Assembly: GCA_000310025.1 (NCBI GenBank)
Contig: FN649727.1
Coordinates: 8,184,835 to 8,248,834, forward strand
Source of the DNA: Ectocarpus siliculosus
Lineage: Eukaryota > Sar > Phaeophyceae > Ectocarpales > Ectocarpaceae
Length of the DNA stretch: 64,000 bases
Direction of reading: 5' to 3'
Part shown: one piece after another, positions 1 to 10,182 of the stretch
Layout of the letters: each line of letters begins with the position of its first letter
Numbering within the stretch: position 1 is the stretch's first letter
Notes under the pieces: generated by a model
What the model saw: the letters and a program-made list of their open reading frames with translations, nothing else
What the model was told of the DNA's origin: nothing
The model's database searches: none
Made by a program: the position numbers and the translations under genes

Positions 1-476
1 ATCTTAGATCACTCGGAATACTTGTGCTATGCGTAGCAAGCACCGGCATAGCGGGACTCCAGTTGACACGTGGTTGGACTGCACATTCCACCTATAAGTT
101 CCCGCTTGACGAAAAAAATATCTCGGGCGCAATGTGTAACATCTCCGCGGAAACACAACGAGCAGAGGTGTTGCGCAAATGCGACCTCATATTTTGGGAT
201 GAAATTCCCATGAGCCGTCGATTTAACGCCGAGGCTCTCCACCTTACGCTAAAGGACCTAATAGGAAACGACCTTCTAATGGGCGGGAAAACTGCTTTGC
301 TCAGCGGAGACATGCGTCAAATAGGACCTGTGGTCAAGTACGGTGGACCGACAGAAACGATTGATGCTTCTATTATTTCAAGCCCACTTTGGCCGCACGT
401 CCATAGAATGCGCCTGACTACGTCCCAACGTGATCGTGAGGATGCCTCATACGCCGCCTTTGTCCGTAATATATGA
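1..476 (+). CDS. PIF1/Helitron-like DNA helicase, C-terminal part (partial, probably transposon-derived)
   Basis: The frame is already open at the left edge and stops at 474-476. The protein shows the order of motifs of PIF1-family superfamily 1 helicases: an ASTGIA segment followed by a TAHSTYKFP stretch, a Walker B-type segment LIFWDEIPMSRR, the GGKTALLSGDMRQIGPVV segment (motif III region), then SSPLWPHVHRMRLTTSQR. The Walker A loop must lie upstream of the window. The frame ends shortly after the AAFVRNI segment, where family members normally continue for hundreds of residues, so the copy is truncated here or continues through an intron I cannot see. Such helicases occur as cellular PIF1 and as the helicase half of Helitron transposases. 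No Rep domain is visible, so I cannot tell which, but the lone fragment in a repeat-rich region favours a transposon remnant. Confidence 0.7.
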   Translation, partial: LRSLGILVLCVASTGIAGLQLTRGWTAHSTYKFPLDEKNISGAMCNISAETQRAEVLRKCDLIFWDEIPMSRRFNAEALHLTLKDLIGNDLLMGGKTALLSGDMRQIGPVVKYGGPTETIDASIISSPLWPHVHRMRLTTSQRDREDASYAAFVRNI

Positions 477-2653
477 CGAGCTGAGTTGGCTGGTTGACCC
501 TTCGGCGCGAGAATTTTCAGACCAAGAACCCGAAGGTGCAACGAGGGAGAATCGAGGAACCGAATGGGAAGGACAGCAACGAGAGCGTGTACGGACGGAG
601 CGGGTCGAGTTTGGTCGTGCTAGGACTGGCCGCAGCGACACCGGAGCAGCGGCATCGAGCAGCGGCACCGGAGCACACGGACGACATCGAATCGTGACGC
701 ACGGACGAACATTTTGTGTTGTCGAGTATTTTCCGTTTTTCCCCTGAACATCGGTGTTGGGTGTGTGCGATGACGTCCCTGGTTTTGTAGAGAGATGGCG
801 CGGATATTGTGTACCTGCATCGTGGAAGACCCCTTCGATGTGGAACGATTCCTAATCAGTGTCGATTATTTACACTGCTGTGTCCAACACAGATAACACA
901 GATGATCAGGGGTAGATTCGGTGATTGTCAATTGCAATGATGGCTTTGGTTGGTTGTTCTTTTTCACTGTACTTTATGTCCACGGACGCATTCTGACAGC
1001 ACTTCAGACAGCAGTTGCGCGCCCCGAACTTGTACCATGCCTACATACCATGGTGTTAATCGTACAGGCAGCACTCCAGACAGCTGTACGCTGTAGTCGA
1101 CAAACATTCATTTTGGTAAAGAAAGTGTAGGACAGGGGGGATGATGCTGCTGTAGTCGAATTTAGCGTGTGGACGGGTAGTTCAGTTTTGGGCACGCAAA
1201 CGTGCTGCAGGGATGTAGGTGTAGCTCTTCGGGCTTGTTGTGTACCTTTTCTTGCTAGTTTGCGTGTTCTTTAGATCTTCTGCTGGCTCTAGCATGTTTG
1301 TGACCACGGACCGCGTCTTTTCTAGATTTTGGGATAGCAACTGACACGAGTTTAATGTGAAGACAACAACGACAACAACAACTACTGCTGTAAGGGTTAA
1401 CGCTTCCCGGCTCTCTTGGGGTGGGATTGATTTTTCCTTAAATCTCTCCGTTCGAGAGTCACCCGTCCACAGACAGAACTTATCCATCGTAATGACTGGC
1501 ACCTAACGTACCGATAACCTTGAGTGGTGAACTGATAACGGTGTACGGTCTCGAGAAAATCACATGCAGTCTAAGCAGTCTGTGCCACATTACTATAATA
1601 ATGTACAAATACCTTTCATGTGTTGTTCGCCAATGTCTCGCGTGCCCTTGTCAGCCCTCACAATAAGCACACATAGGAAGTTTAGAGCGGTGATTGCCAC
1701 ATTTTCCGAGAACTCAAAAAGATCAGCACCCTCCGCAGGAGCCAGCACGTTCAAATCCTCCACTGCTGCCTCCATTGTTGCTGGAAGTGGTAACTGCTGT
1801 GTGTACGTGCTGGTTCCGCCGAGCTTTTGGTATGTGACGGGGGGGGCTACGCAGAATCAGAAGGGACCCCCCAACTCGGTTGCCTTACCCCAAAATGAAA
1901 ATCACATGCGAAATACAGGCACACACCAGCAGCCAAACGGGCTACCCACGCCCTTCTCACCTCGAGACGCCATGGTTTCCTTTGCAAATGGGCGACGAGA
2001 GAAGCGTTTGCCTTATTCGCGCGGCCTGCCGGCAGCGATGACGTGTCTCGCGCTATCCAGCTCTCGCTCCTGCGAAGGCTTCGTTGCACCAGCTGGCGCC
2101 AGCTTGACCCGCTCTGCCTTGACAAAGGTGCAAGTGAGCCAGACCTTCCCCACCGAGCCCCTCTTTGCCCCAGACTGCGCACCGGAGCGTCACGATCAAG
2201 CCTTCCCAGGGCTGTTTCCTCCTGTACACCGGCCTCTGAGATGGCGGGATGAGGACTCGGAGCCGATGAGAGGGCTGTGGCTCTTCGAACAGGTGAAGAG
2301 GCTTGTTGTACTTTGGTAGGGTAGCGATGACGTGTGTTTTGTTTCCCCGCGTGCCACCAGCAGCTGCTGCTCGGTTGCTGCCGCGGTACAATCTGCCCTG
2401 GTCAATGGAATACCTCGTGCAGCACACGAGCACTCTGGTTGCGTCTAGTAGGGGATCATCCTTGAAGCGTTGTTTCTATTGGTGTTGGAATCGCGGAGAA
2501 CGAACAAGAAACTGACACCTAGGAGAAAATGACGGCAGACATGTCACGGCGCTCTCCTGTCTCCCATTGTTGCAAAGGCAGCAGTGCTTGGTGCCTCGAT
2601 GTCACCCTTTGCCTCCTCCCTTTTGCCCCGTCTGTTCTTTTTCGTCTGTACAG
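477..2653. other. No confident gene; weak minus-strand exon-like segments
   Basis: No recognisable protein lies here. On the minus strand three short segments look weakly exon-like: about 2330-2190 (contains THVIATLPKYNKPLHLFEE), about 1762-1608 (contains EDLNVLAPAEGADLFEF and ends at a good donor), and about 1345-1240 (contains SQNLEKTRSVVTNMLEPAED, with acceptor and donor consensus on either side). Their phases do not join cleanly, so I do not propose a gene. An open plus-strand frame of 251 codons at 1564-2319 overlaps them and has no family signature. Any 5' exon of the downstream plus-strand gene would also lie here. Confidence 0.3.
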
Positions 2654-5600
2654 CCTCTGCAAACCGTCCCTACCGTGGAGATGTACAGCCGGATGGCCGT
2701 GTATGCGTTGAGTGACGGGTCTATATGTGTGTACAACCCCATCGCTCCTACCGAAGAAACCTTGCAAGAGATCAGCGACGCCTTTGGCGGACCAGGTGTG
2801 GCACAGCAGCAGCAGGCAGCAGACGAGACACACAACACGATCTTGAATCTTGACATTTTTTTTATATTCAAAAAGAAACATGTTTGGACTATCGACCGTC
2901 ATCACGATCCAGGGGCTTGGCGTTTGTTTACCTTGGACCCCAGATTAGTGATTGCCATATGCCTATGTGCTGATGGTCCTCCCCGTGGCGAATCAACGCC
3001 AGTACCAGTGCTGCTGTAGCGATGTTCCTTGCGGCTACAGGTAGCGGTGCTATCACGAATCAGCTGTTACGACGTTGCTGTACCAGAAAAAATGTCTTGA
3101 AGAGGGCAGCTGCTCTCTGTTGAAGTGTTTTTGAGATGTTCAAGTAGAAGGGGCACCGATGACGTCTCTCGCTTGGAATTTCTCACCCAAGCCTGTCGAT
3201 CGGTTGTGCGTGGCACATGTCTACCCGTGATTGGAAAGGCAGCAGAAGATAGGCAGGAAGCTTCAGTGCTGAGGCAGCAGTGCTTGCTGCCGCGTCGAAC
3301 GCCCATCAACACCCTCCCTTTTTTGGTCCGCGGGTTCTGTCAGCTCGATTTGCTGAAGACTTGCCCTAGAATTTCGGTTTTGTTCGATTCGCAGCCAAAA
3401 TCCGCCGCCCCCACGAGAGAGTTGATGGATCCTTGTCCGTCATCTGATTGCTCTCGTGTTGCTCGGTGGGGGGGTTAAATCAGTTGCTAGGGCTCGCGGT
3501 TTTTGGATGCTTCCGTCCTCGCATCAAGTATGATACAACAAGTCTTCAACTGAAAGCTGAGCTTAGCGATGGTAAATGTGGTATCACGCAACCGGGTTGT
3601 TCTCGCTCGATTGCGTAAGCTAAACTGCCGCCGCACCCCCTCGCGTTTCGACGGCCGCCCAGATCACATTATCGTGCCGACGACAGCATGGAACAACCTC
3701 TTGTTCGTAGCCGGATGGGCGGAGCGATTCCCGAGAGCAACGTTCTGGGGGCTAGAGGGGGTTAAGTTGCCAGGGGCGAAGTTCACCAAGGATTTAACAA
3801 TGGAGGTGAGACAACGGCAACGAGGAAAGAACAGCAGCTCCACAAATGTACCTGCCCTGATGGGGTCGCTGCGGCACTGCGCGTTGTAGTTTTGGTGGTT
3901 TTGGTTCTTTCTGGCGCTCGAGAGTTGACCCCGCAGACCTTAAGCCACAAGCCATTCTCCACGGATGTATGCATAGACTAGACGACGCGCCGGGATGGAC
4001 GAAAATTAATCAACATCAACACGTCTACACAAGGAGAGTGTGTCGGGTATTTTTTTCCTTGTGAATCTGCTGCGCGCGGGGCACTGCTTGTTAGGGACGA
4101 CGCTTCACGCTAGAGAGGATTTTTTTGTGTAGACGGATCACATCTGATCTTGTACGCGATCAAGGCCGCTTGTCGTCTTCGATCCACACCCCGACGAAAT
4201 CAAGCACCGCGCCACAACTAAAATACCCATGCAACCAGAGATACCGCTGTGCAGCGGCTTGCGCGCTGGGGGGGGGCGCGAATGGAACTTTGTCGGCAGA
4301 AAAGTTGCTAAATATAATTCTACACACGAAGAACGTTGTTGAAGTGTTTTGTTCTCTTCCTCTCGACACGGGAGGCTGAGGCTGTGGCTGCTGGGTGTGA
4401 TTTCGCTCATGACTTGGAACCCCCCACAGATAGGCATCTACTCCATAGGCATTTGCGGGTACGACAATACTGTAATTGGCTTGCCCGGGGAGATACCCCT
4501 AATAATATTATTAGGGTAAAAAAAGACTGCTGTACAGCCCAGCTTACACGGGTGCCCTGCGGAGTGGCCTCATGAAAGCACCATAATAGATAGCTTTTGT
4601 ATGATAATGTTCGTTTTTGAGGGGTGGTGCAAATGACCAAAGGCATGGCGAACACGAATATTTAATGTTGCGCCCTCTCTTTGTGTTCGGCTTGGTTTCG
4701 CTGAGGACAACAGCTGTTATGGGGGCAGCTAGCTAACTTGGCACCCGCTCGCCAAGAGAGCTGGCTAAACCAACTGGCTCCATTTCACGGCGGTGACGTT
4801 TTCCATCCTCGAACAGCCCACACACCCGACGTGTTTTAACTCGAAAAGCCCACTGAACCGCACTGAACATATTTCAATTTTTCGTGATGATAATAAAAAC
4901 AACACGCGAACCACTGTCAAACATGTACCGTATGTGCATGTATACCATCTACACATCGCAACATCTTGTCAGACTTGTCAGATACCGGTACCTGGTGCTT
5001 GTACACAAGATTTCTTGCTGAGCCTGTTTCATGTTTTTCCCCGGACGCTTCGTCTTGTCCAGTCGTATCGTACATCAGTAGACCCTCTGTAAGGCGGGTT
5101 ATGTCATATATGGCGGGTGCCCTCTACAGCACTAGTATGGGGCGGCTGAAATTGGCTGGCACAGACGGAATAACCAGGTTATTCTACACATTGAATGGGC
5201 TTTGTGTATCGATTTCCTGAGTATGTATTTCTTTATCCGAAAAATTGAATACCTGCGAAGTCTGAACGTGTATTTTTTCCTAGTTCGTGCATATATCACA
5301 TGTGTTGGTATGCATAGATATGTCAGTGTAGCATACCGGTACGGATGTTAAAGAAGCACTAACACTAACACTAGGCAGAGACCGGGCCGTTTTTTTTTGC
5401 GAGCACAAACACAAACACACACAAACACAAACACATCTAACACCAGGATCAACAAGGACATCAAAATCAATTACGTTTCCTGCAGGATGCTCTCTTTCAC
5501 ACTCCAGACGGCGGAATATCACCTGACTTGCCATGCGATGCGTGTCGAGCATGGGTGTGCGACAAATGAGAAGTACTTTTGCACATTTTTTCGAGGCGTT

Positions 5601-6461
5601 GTTGTTCAACCGTCAGTTTTCCCCCCGCCGTCTGCTGCCGGTGCTTTTGTCGGCTGCCAGTCTTTCCCGGAGTCGTGGAAGGCGGAACTGGATGTATCCA
5701 TCTTGGAAGGGAACGGAATTTTCCGAGAGTGTTTCTTGCTGCACCGCACAACGAGGAGTGTCTTCGCGATGGACAGCTTCGTGGAGATGGGGGAAGGCAA
5801 CATCCCGAACCCGGTGCTCCGGGCAGCCTCCAAAATGTCTGGGAATTTCGGTCGGGTGAGTGTTGTGGCGCTATGGCAGCTTCTCGACAGGACGTACGTG
5901 AGACCACAGACCATGACCTTCTATTTAGGTGTTGTGTGGTGATGTTGGTGATGCAATGCTCTTTCCTAACCCGTTGTCGCGTGCAGGGGACCAATCAAAG
6001 TCCCAAGGTTGTGTGTTTGGCTCGTGCAGGCGTGTGTAGACATGTGGACATTGGACAACACCTTCGTTTCCTTGGACTAGGCAACACGCACACCTACCCC
6101 AGTCCGTCTCGCTGCGAGAATAGGCGCTGCCTTTTTGCAATGTGTTGGCGACAAGCTCGAGTGTCCGGTTTGTCTTTGGTGCCCCCGGTCGTTTCCGCGG
6201 GGCCCCCTGCCCTCGTCCTACCCGCTTCGCTATTTCCGTCCGTAACGACATGTTTGGTGTGTTGTCGCGCTGCCGTTGTGTCTGTCCCCTCAGCCGGTGT
6301 GCCCGACCAAGTCGTTGTTGTGGAACCGCGAGAAGTGCAAGTCGGCCATGTCGAGGGTGTTGGACTGGGACTTCGACAAGGTGTACGCCAACCACGGAGA
6401 GTGCCCGATACAGGACGCTAAGGAAGCCATTCGTGGCGAGTTTCAGTTCTTGTGGGACTGA
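2654..6461 (+). CDS. DUF4336-type (metallo-hydrolase-like) protein, four exons, 5' end uncertain
   Basis: I read exons at 2654-2795, 3663-3805, 5661-5855 and 6294-6461 (stop at 6459). The junction phases match: phase 1 at the first (the split codon becomes Asp in PDHIIVP), phase 0 at the others. Exon 1 follows a long pyrimidine tract and encodes MYSRMAVYALSDGSICVYNP then APTEETLQEI. Exon 2 encodes HIIVPTTAWNNLLFVAGWA and FPRATFW. Exon 3 encodes ESWKAELDVSILEG, RECFLLHRTTRSVFAMDSF. Exon 4 encodes LDWDFDKVYANHGECPIQDA. This order (RM-V-L-DG, then IV-P, then a FP-A segment, then a flhr-S---D strand, then W-FD-v---HG) is the layout I know from DUF4336 proteins, which are thought to have a metallo-beta-lactamase-like fold without the usual HxHxDH motif. 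The assembled part is 215 aa, about the family length. The first codon is not settled: an ATG occurs in exon 1, but an upstream exon is likely. Introns are 867, 1855 and 438 bases. Confidence 0.62.
4497..4516. repeat. 20-bp perfect palindrome in an intron
   Basis: CCCTAATAAT followed directly by ATTATTAGGG forms a perfect 20-base palindrome inside the third intervening span of the DUF4336-type gene. The outer hexamers read CCCTAA and TTAGGG, but there is no tandem array, so a telomeric origin is not supported. Confidence 0.5.
5403..5437. repeat. Microsatellite (ACAAACAC-type)
   Basis: A run of ACAAACAC/ACACAC units lies in intron 2 of the DUF4336-type gene, just after a short CTAACA repeat at about 5360-5372. 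Confidence 0.7.
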
Positions 6462-8954
6462 GTGAGGCGGAGTGGCGCGCTCATTACGCTCTGGTATCTC
6501 TTGTACCACACTTATGAGGAGTTTTTATCTTCAACTGGTTCTGGAGCGTTTTTATTCCTTGTCGGAACAGACGAGTTTGTGTCCGACCCTGCCGGGAGTT
6601 CTTGAGGGGCTCCGCGGATATGGGTTGTTGTACTTGCCTTAATGGGTTGGTTCCCGGGGTGCACGTGGCCTGGGCCCCGCGACTATAGCCCGATTTGGTG
6701 GGTGACTGACACGTGTTTTTGGTGAGCGGGTGATTTCACGCCCCCCGCTCGGCGGTATCGGTGCAGGTATGTGTAGTCGTGTTGCCCAACCCTTGTAAAT
6801 GATGTGAACTGGGTGATGTATGGCCCCTTGTTGGACGTGGGCTTATACAGCCGGGAGGCGCGATTGCTCGCGGGACATTACGTCCTCTCTTGTTGAAATG
6901 ATGGATGAATTGCCCGAAACATATCCGCGGAAATCCGCGCAATTTGTATCGTTTTGGTTGATCACCACCCCGTGCTGGAGTGGAATGGAAGCATGTTGAC
7001 TCCGGCAGGCAAGGGTGGTTCTGGTTGGTTCAGCCGCCAAGTGTGTTGGATTGGATTGGGTGAAAATATTGTGCTTCTCGTTCGACTAACCGATCGATGG
7101 CGTGGAGGTTTGGGTAGATGTTGTTGTTTGTGGTGCTTCCTTCTCTAATTCTCTAATTGTTATATTTTTGTGTTCCTGTTGGATGTGGGGGATGCAACTG
7201 ACTTTTTTTCCTGTGAGGCTGGTGCGTTTCTTACGGTGAGATTGCCGTCCGTCGCACGGTAGGGGTGCGATCGCGGAATGGCTGAGAGTAACCTGGTGAC
7301 GTGACTGAGAGTAACCTGATGTTGGCAGAGCGTGAGATGAGGTGTTTGAAACGGTGGTAATGGTCGTGTGGCAAAAGATCTGTCCGCATCTACACATACG
7401 GACGTTGCAAAATTGCGGATAGATGGCTCCAACTGTATGGTGTATTGCTTGTGGGGATGGGGGGACATTGTATGGTTTATTATTGACGGATGACTCGAGG
7501 TACCATGAGATGGTAGGTGACAGAGGAGAGCGATGCAAACGGCGGTATCTTTTTTTTTTTGTGAATCATGTAACATTGGATGCTTTTAACACATTGGAGG
7601 AAACAATGGATTGTTTGGTCCCAAATCACTGGACGCGATCTTGAGGCCCATGCCCACCTTTGAGAAATATCACGAAATGTCTTGCAAGCGCCGCAACCTC
7701 CGTGACCACTGGGGTCCGTGCGGTTTGGTGGACATCATCACACGTTTTTCATACCAATATTGTCTAGAGACCATGTGAGGTCACGTGCTCCCGATAGCCG
7801 TTCGTTGCTGAAAAGCATGGCACCGCGGCAAATTGGAACACCACATACACAAGTTCTAATGCAAATGCGGAGTCCGTCTCTTATTATAGTGGATATGCAT
7901 ACATGCGTCGCCTATTATTCGGATTTGTGTCGCCTATTCCAATCCGAATAAGAGTGTCTCCAGATGGAAACAAAGTCATTCTACTTGATCTTGACAGCGT
8001 TTTTTTTTTGTGGCGGCGGCCGATTTCTCTCAGCTCGCGAACGATTCGGGCACGCGGCCGTGCCTTCGCGCCCTACGTCTCGAAGGCCCCTTTCCAAATT
8101 TCAAACAAGCGACACCGGTGCCAAACGCAAGCACGCATTGTGTCTTCTTGCTCTGCCCACACTAGCATCCTGTTGACGTCTTCTTATTGTCTGCATTTTT
8201 GTCTTGTTCGCCGCGGCTGAATTCTCTGATGAGCTGAACAACGCTACCGACGGCAACGAGGCTCTCGAGGTGTCTCCGGACACACAAGCTCTCGCCAACG
8301 CGCTAAGCTTGCTCCCTTTTTTCCGTTGGGATTTTACGGGATGAGAAGCGCGGATGGATCTCAATTAAATGGAGCACAGCCTCTCTCTTCTGCAAATATA
8401 TTCACGCTCCTCCTCCAATCATCGCTAATTTATCTATCTCTGGATCGTCAGATCTCTATCTATGCGCGCGTGTGTAGACATTGACACATTTATAACATGC
8501 ACAAGCTGTACATACATTCCAGTATTTACCTTTTTTCTTGACACCGCCGTTCTTTAGCATGCATACCAACACTACATGGGTGTTGCCTATCTATATGTCC
8601 ATTTCTGCTACCTGCATGTATGTATTTTTATTATTAGCATCGACCGCGCTAACCGGCTGACCAATGAAAAGACGTCAGTTTCAGTGCGGTTGAAAGCACA
8701 AAACACTTCTAAATGCCATTAACTGGGACCCCGTGAGGGGGCGGCATGGGGGAGACTTAACCTATTCTCCGGATCAAAGACAGAAACGGTAGCAATAGAA
8801 GAAAACTGCACACGTCTACGAAAGCTGCTACCTTGCACTCGATTTCGTTTTGGAGTGCGTTCACCGTCATCCTCCTTCCTTCCAACTCTATCATTCTCAT
8901 GCTCGTTTTCACGGCAACTTCTCGACATTTCGCCTCTAGCCCTGCGTCGTTTGT
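6462..8954. other. 3' flank of the DUF4336-type gene and intergenic DNA, no gene seen
   Basis: After the stop at 6461 the sequence is G- and T-rich and holds only short frames without family signatures. A short direct repeat containing GAGAGTAACCTG occurs twice at about 7285-7320. No polyadenylation signal can be assigned with confidence. Confidence 0.5.
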
Positions 8955-9352
8955 GCAATCTCCCACACTACTGACAGTTTTGTTAAACCGCCCATGGGAC
9001 ACCCATGGGGTCACCCATGGGTCACCCATGAACCGTCCATGGGCATTTCATGGGCCGCCCGTGGGCACTTCATGGGCCGCCCATGGGCTGACCATTGCTC
9101 ACCGTTGGGGCACTTCAACCTAGAACTTAGCCACCAGCGCCAACCTATGTAGCACGTATCGTGTGGGCTTGGGGTAGGGTTACGGCTAGCGTTAGCGTTA
9201 ATAGCCGCTGTAGCGCCCGTCCCAAAGCAGATACTCTATCTACTGTTTAGGAGTACACTGGTTAGGTTGAAGGGCTCTCATTGGCCACCCATGGGCTTCC
9301 AATGGGTTGCCCATGGGCGGCCCATGGGCTACCCATGGCCACGCTCATGGGC
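8955..9352 (+). mobile_element. Palindrome-rich MITE, copy 1 (right end missing)
   Basis: The left terminus GCAATCTCCCACA is followed by a CTGACAGTTTT--TAAACC segment and then a cluster of CCCATGGG palindromes. The centre (about 9120-9270) holds the family's core, with motifs such as GAACTTAGCCACCAGCGCC, CACGTATC and GTACACTGGTT, and a second palindrome cluster follows at about 9283-9350. The same layout is found at 26702-27178 and, inverted, at 44175-44907. The right terminus seen in copy 2 is absent, so this copy is truncated. Confidence 0.7.
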
Positions 9353-10182
9353 ATCTTTTCAGTCTTGTTCACTTCACAGCTTACTTGCAGAGTTGAGATG
9401 TTGAGGGATAGTTGGGGAGTGAGCCTGGTGGGGCTCGCAACACCTCCTGACCTCGCTACAATTAATAGAAAGAAAACATAGCCAGCCTCAGAGAAATACT
9501 ACACGTACGAGATATAACCTCAGTCGATCAACAATCCATTCATTCACGAGCTCCTCGCTACATGTTACAGCTACAGCAGTAGTCTATGTATTGTTTTACC
9601 AAAGATCACTTTCATACCGCATCTACTAGGTAGTCTACGTATCATTGCATACAGCAATCCTAGACTGCTAATAATATATAAAACCATACACTATCTTTAT
9701 TACACACATCCTACAGCAGTAATCCGCTCTATCTCAACACATCTGCGCCTTCATCGCCTTCATCGATTGGATCGGGTCGTCGTCCGAGTTGCTGTCCACG
9801 TCGCTGCTAGACTCCCTCTGGTTGGTCTTGGTGACTTGGTCCATCGCCGCTAACAGGGAAACGTTCCGCGAGATGTGCGAGATGTGCGAGATGCGCGAGC
9901 AATACGTCGTCGGTGTTGATCACGGACGGCAACGGCCAAAAAAACGAAACTACACCGGACGAACTCACGACGCTTACTTTGCGTGAATAATGATGCAGCA
10001 GTGCGAACACCTTCCGCTCCTTACATATGTCTAGCTAGTTGTGTACCAAGTACGGTGAGAAGTGTATGTGCACATAAGCGGCAAACGTGTAGTGTGCACC
10101 GAAGAGGAGTTAGCAGGTGGCGCCAGAGATGGGTATTAGTCTATATAGTCTATATATAGTCTATTTAATAGTCTATGTTTGT
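9353..10182. other. Intergenic, no gene; short tandem repeats
   Basis: About 9869-9899 holds three tandem units of the type GAGATGTGC. About 10136-10175 is a TAGTCTATA-type tandem repeat just downstream of the stop of the minus-strand gene. No protein family is visible. Confidence 0.5.

Noticed and set aside
1564-2319. Plus-strand open frame of 251 codons
   Set aside because: No domain or splice support, irregular composition, and overlapped by coding-like segments on the other strand.
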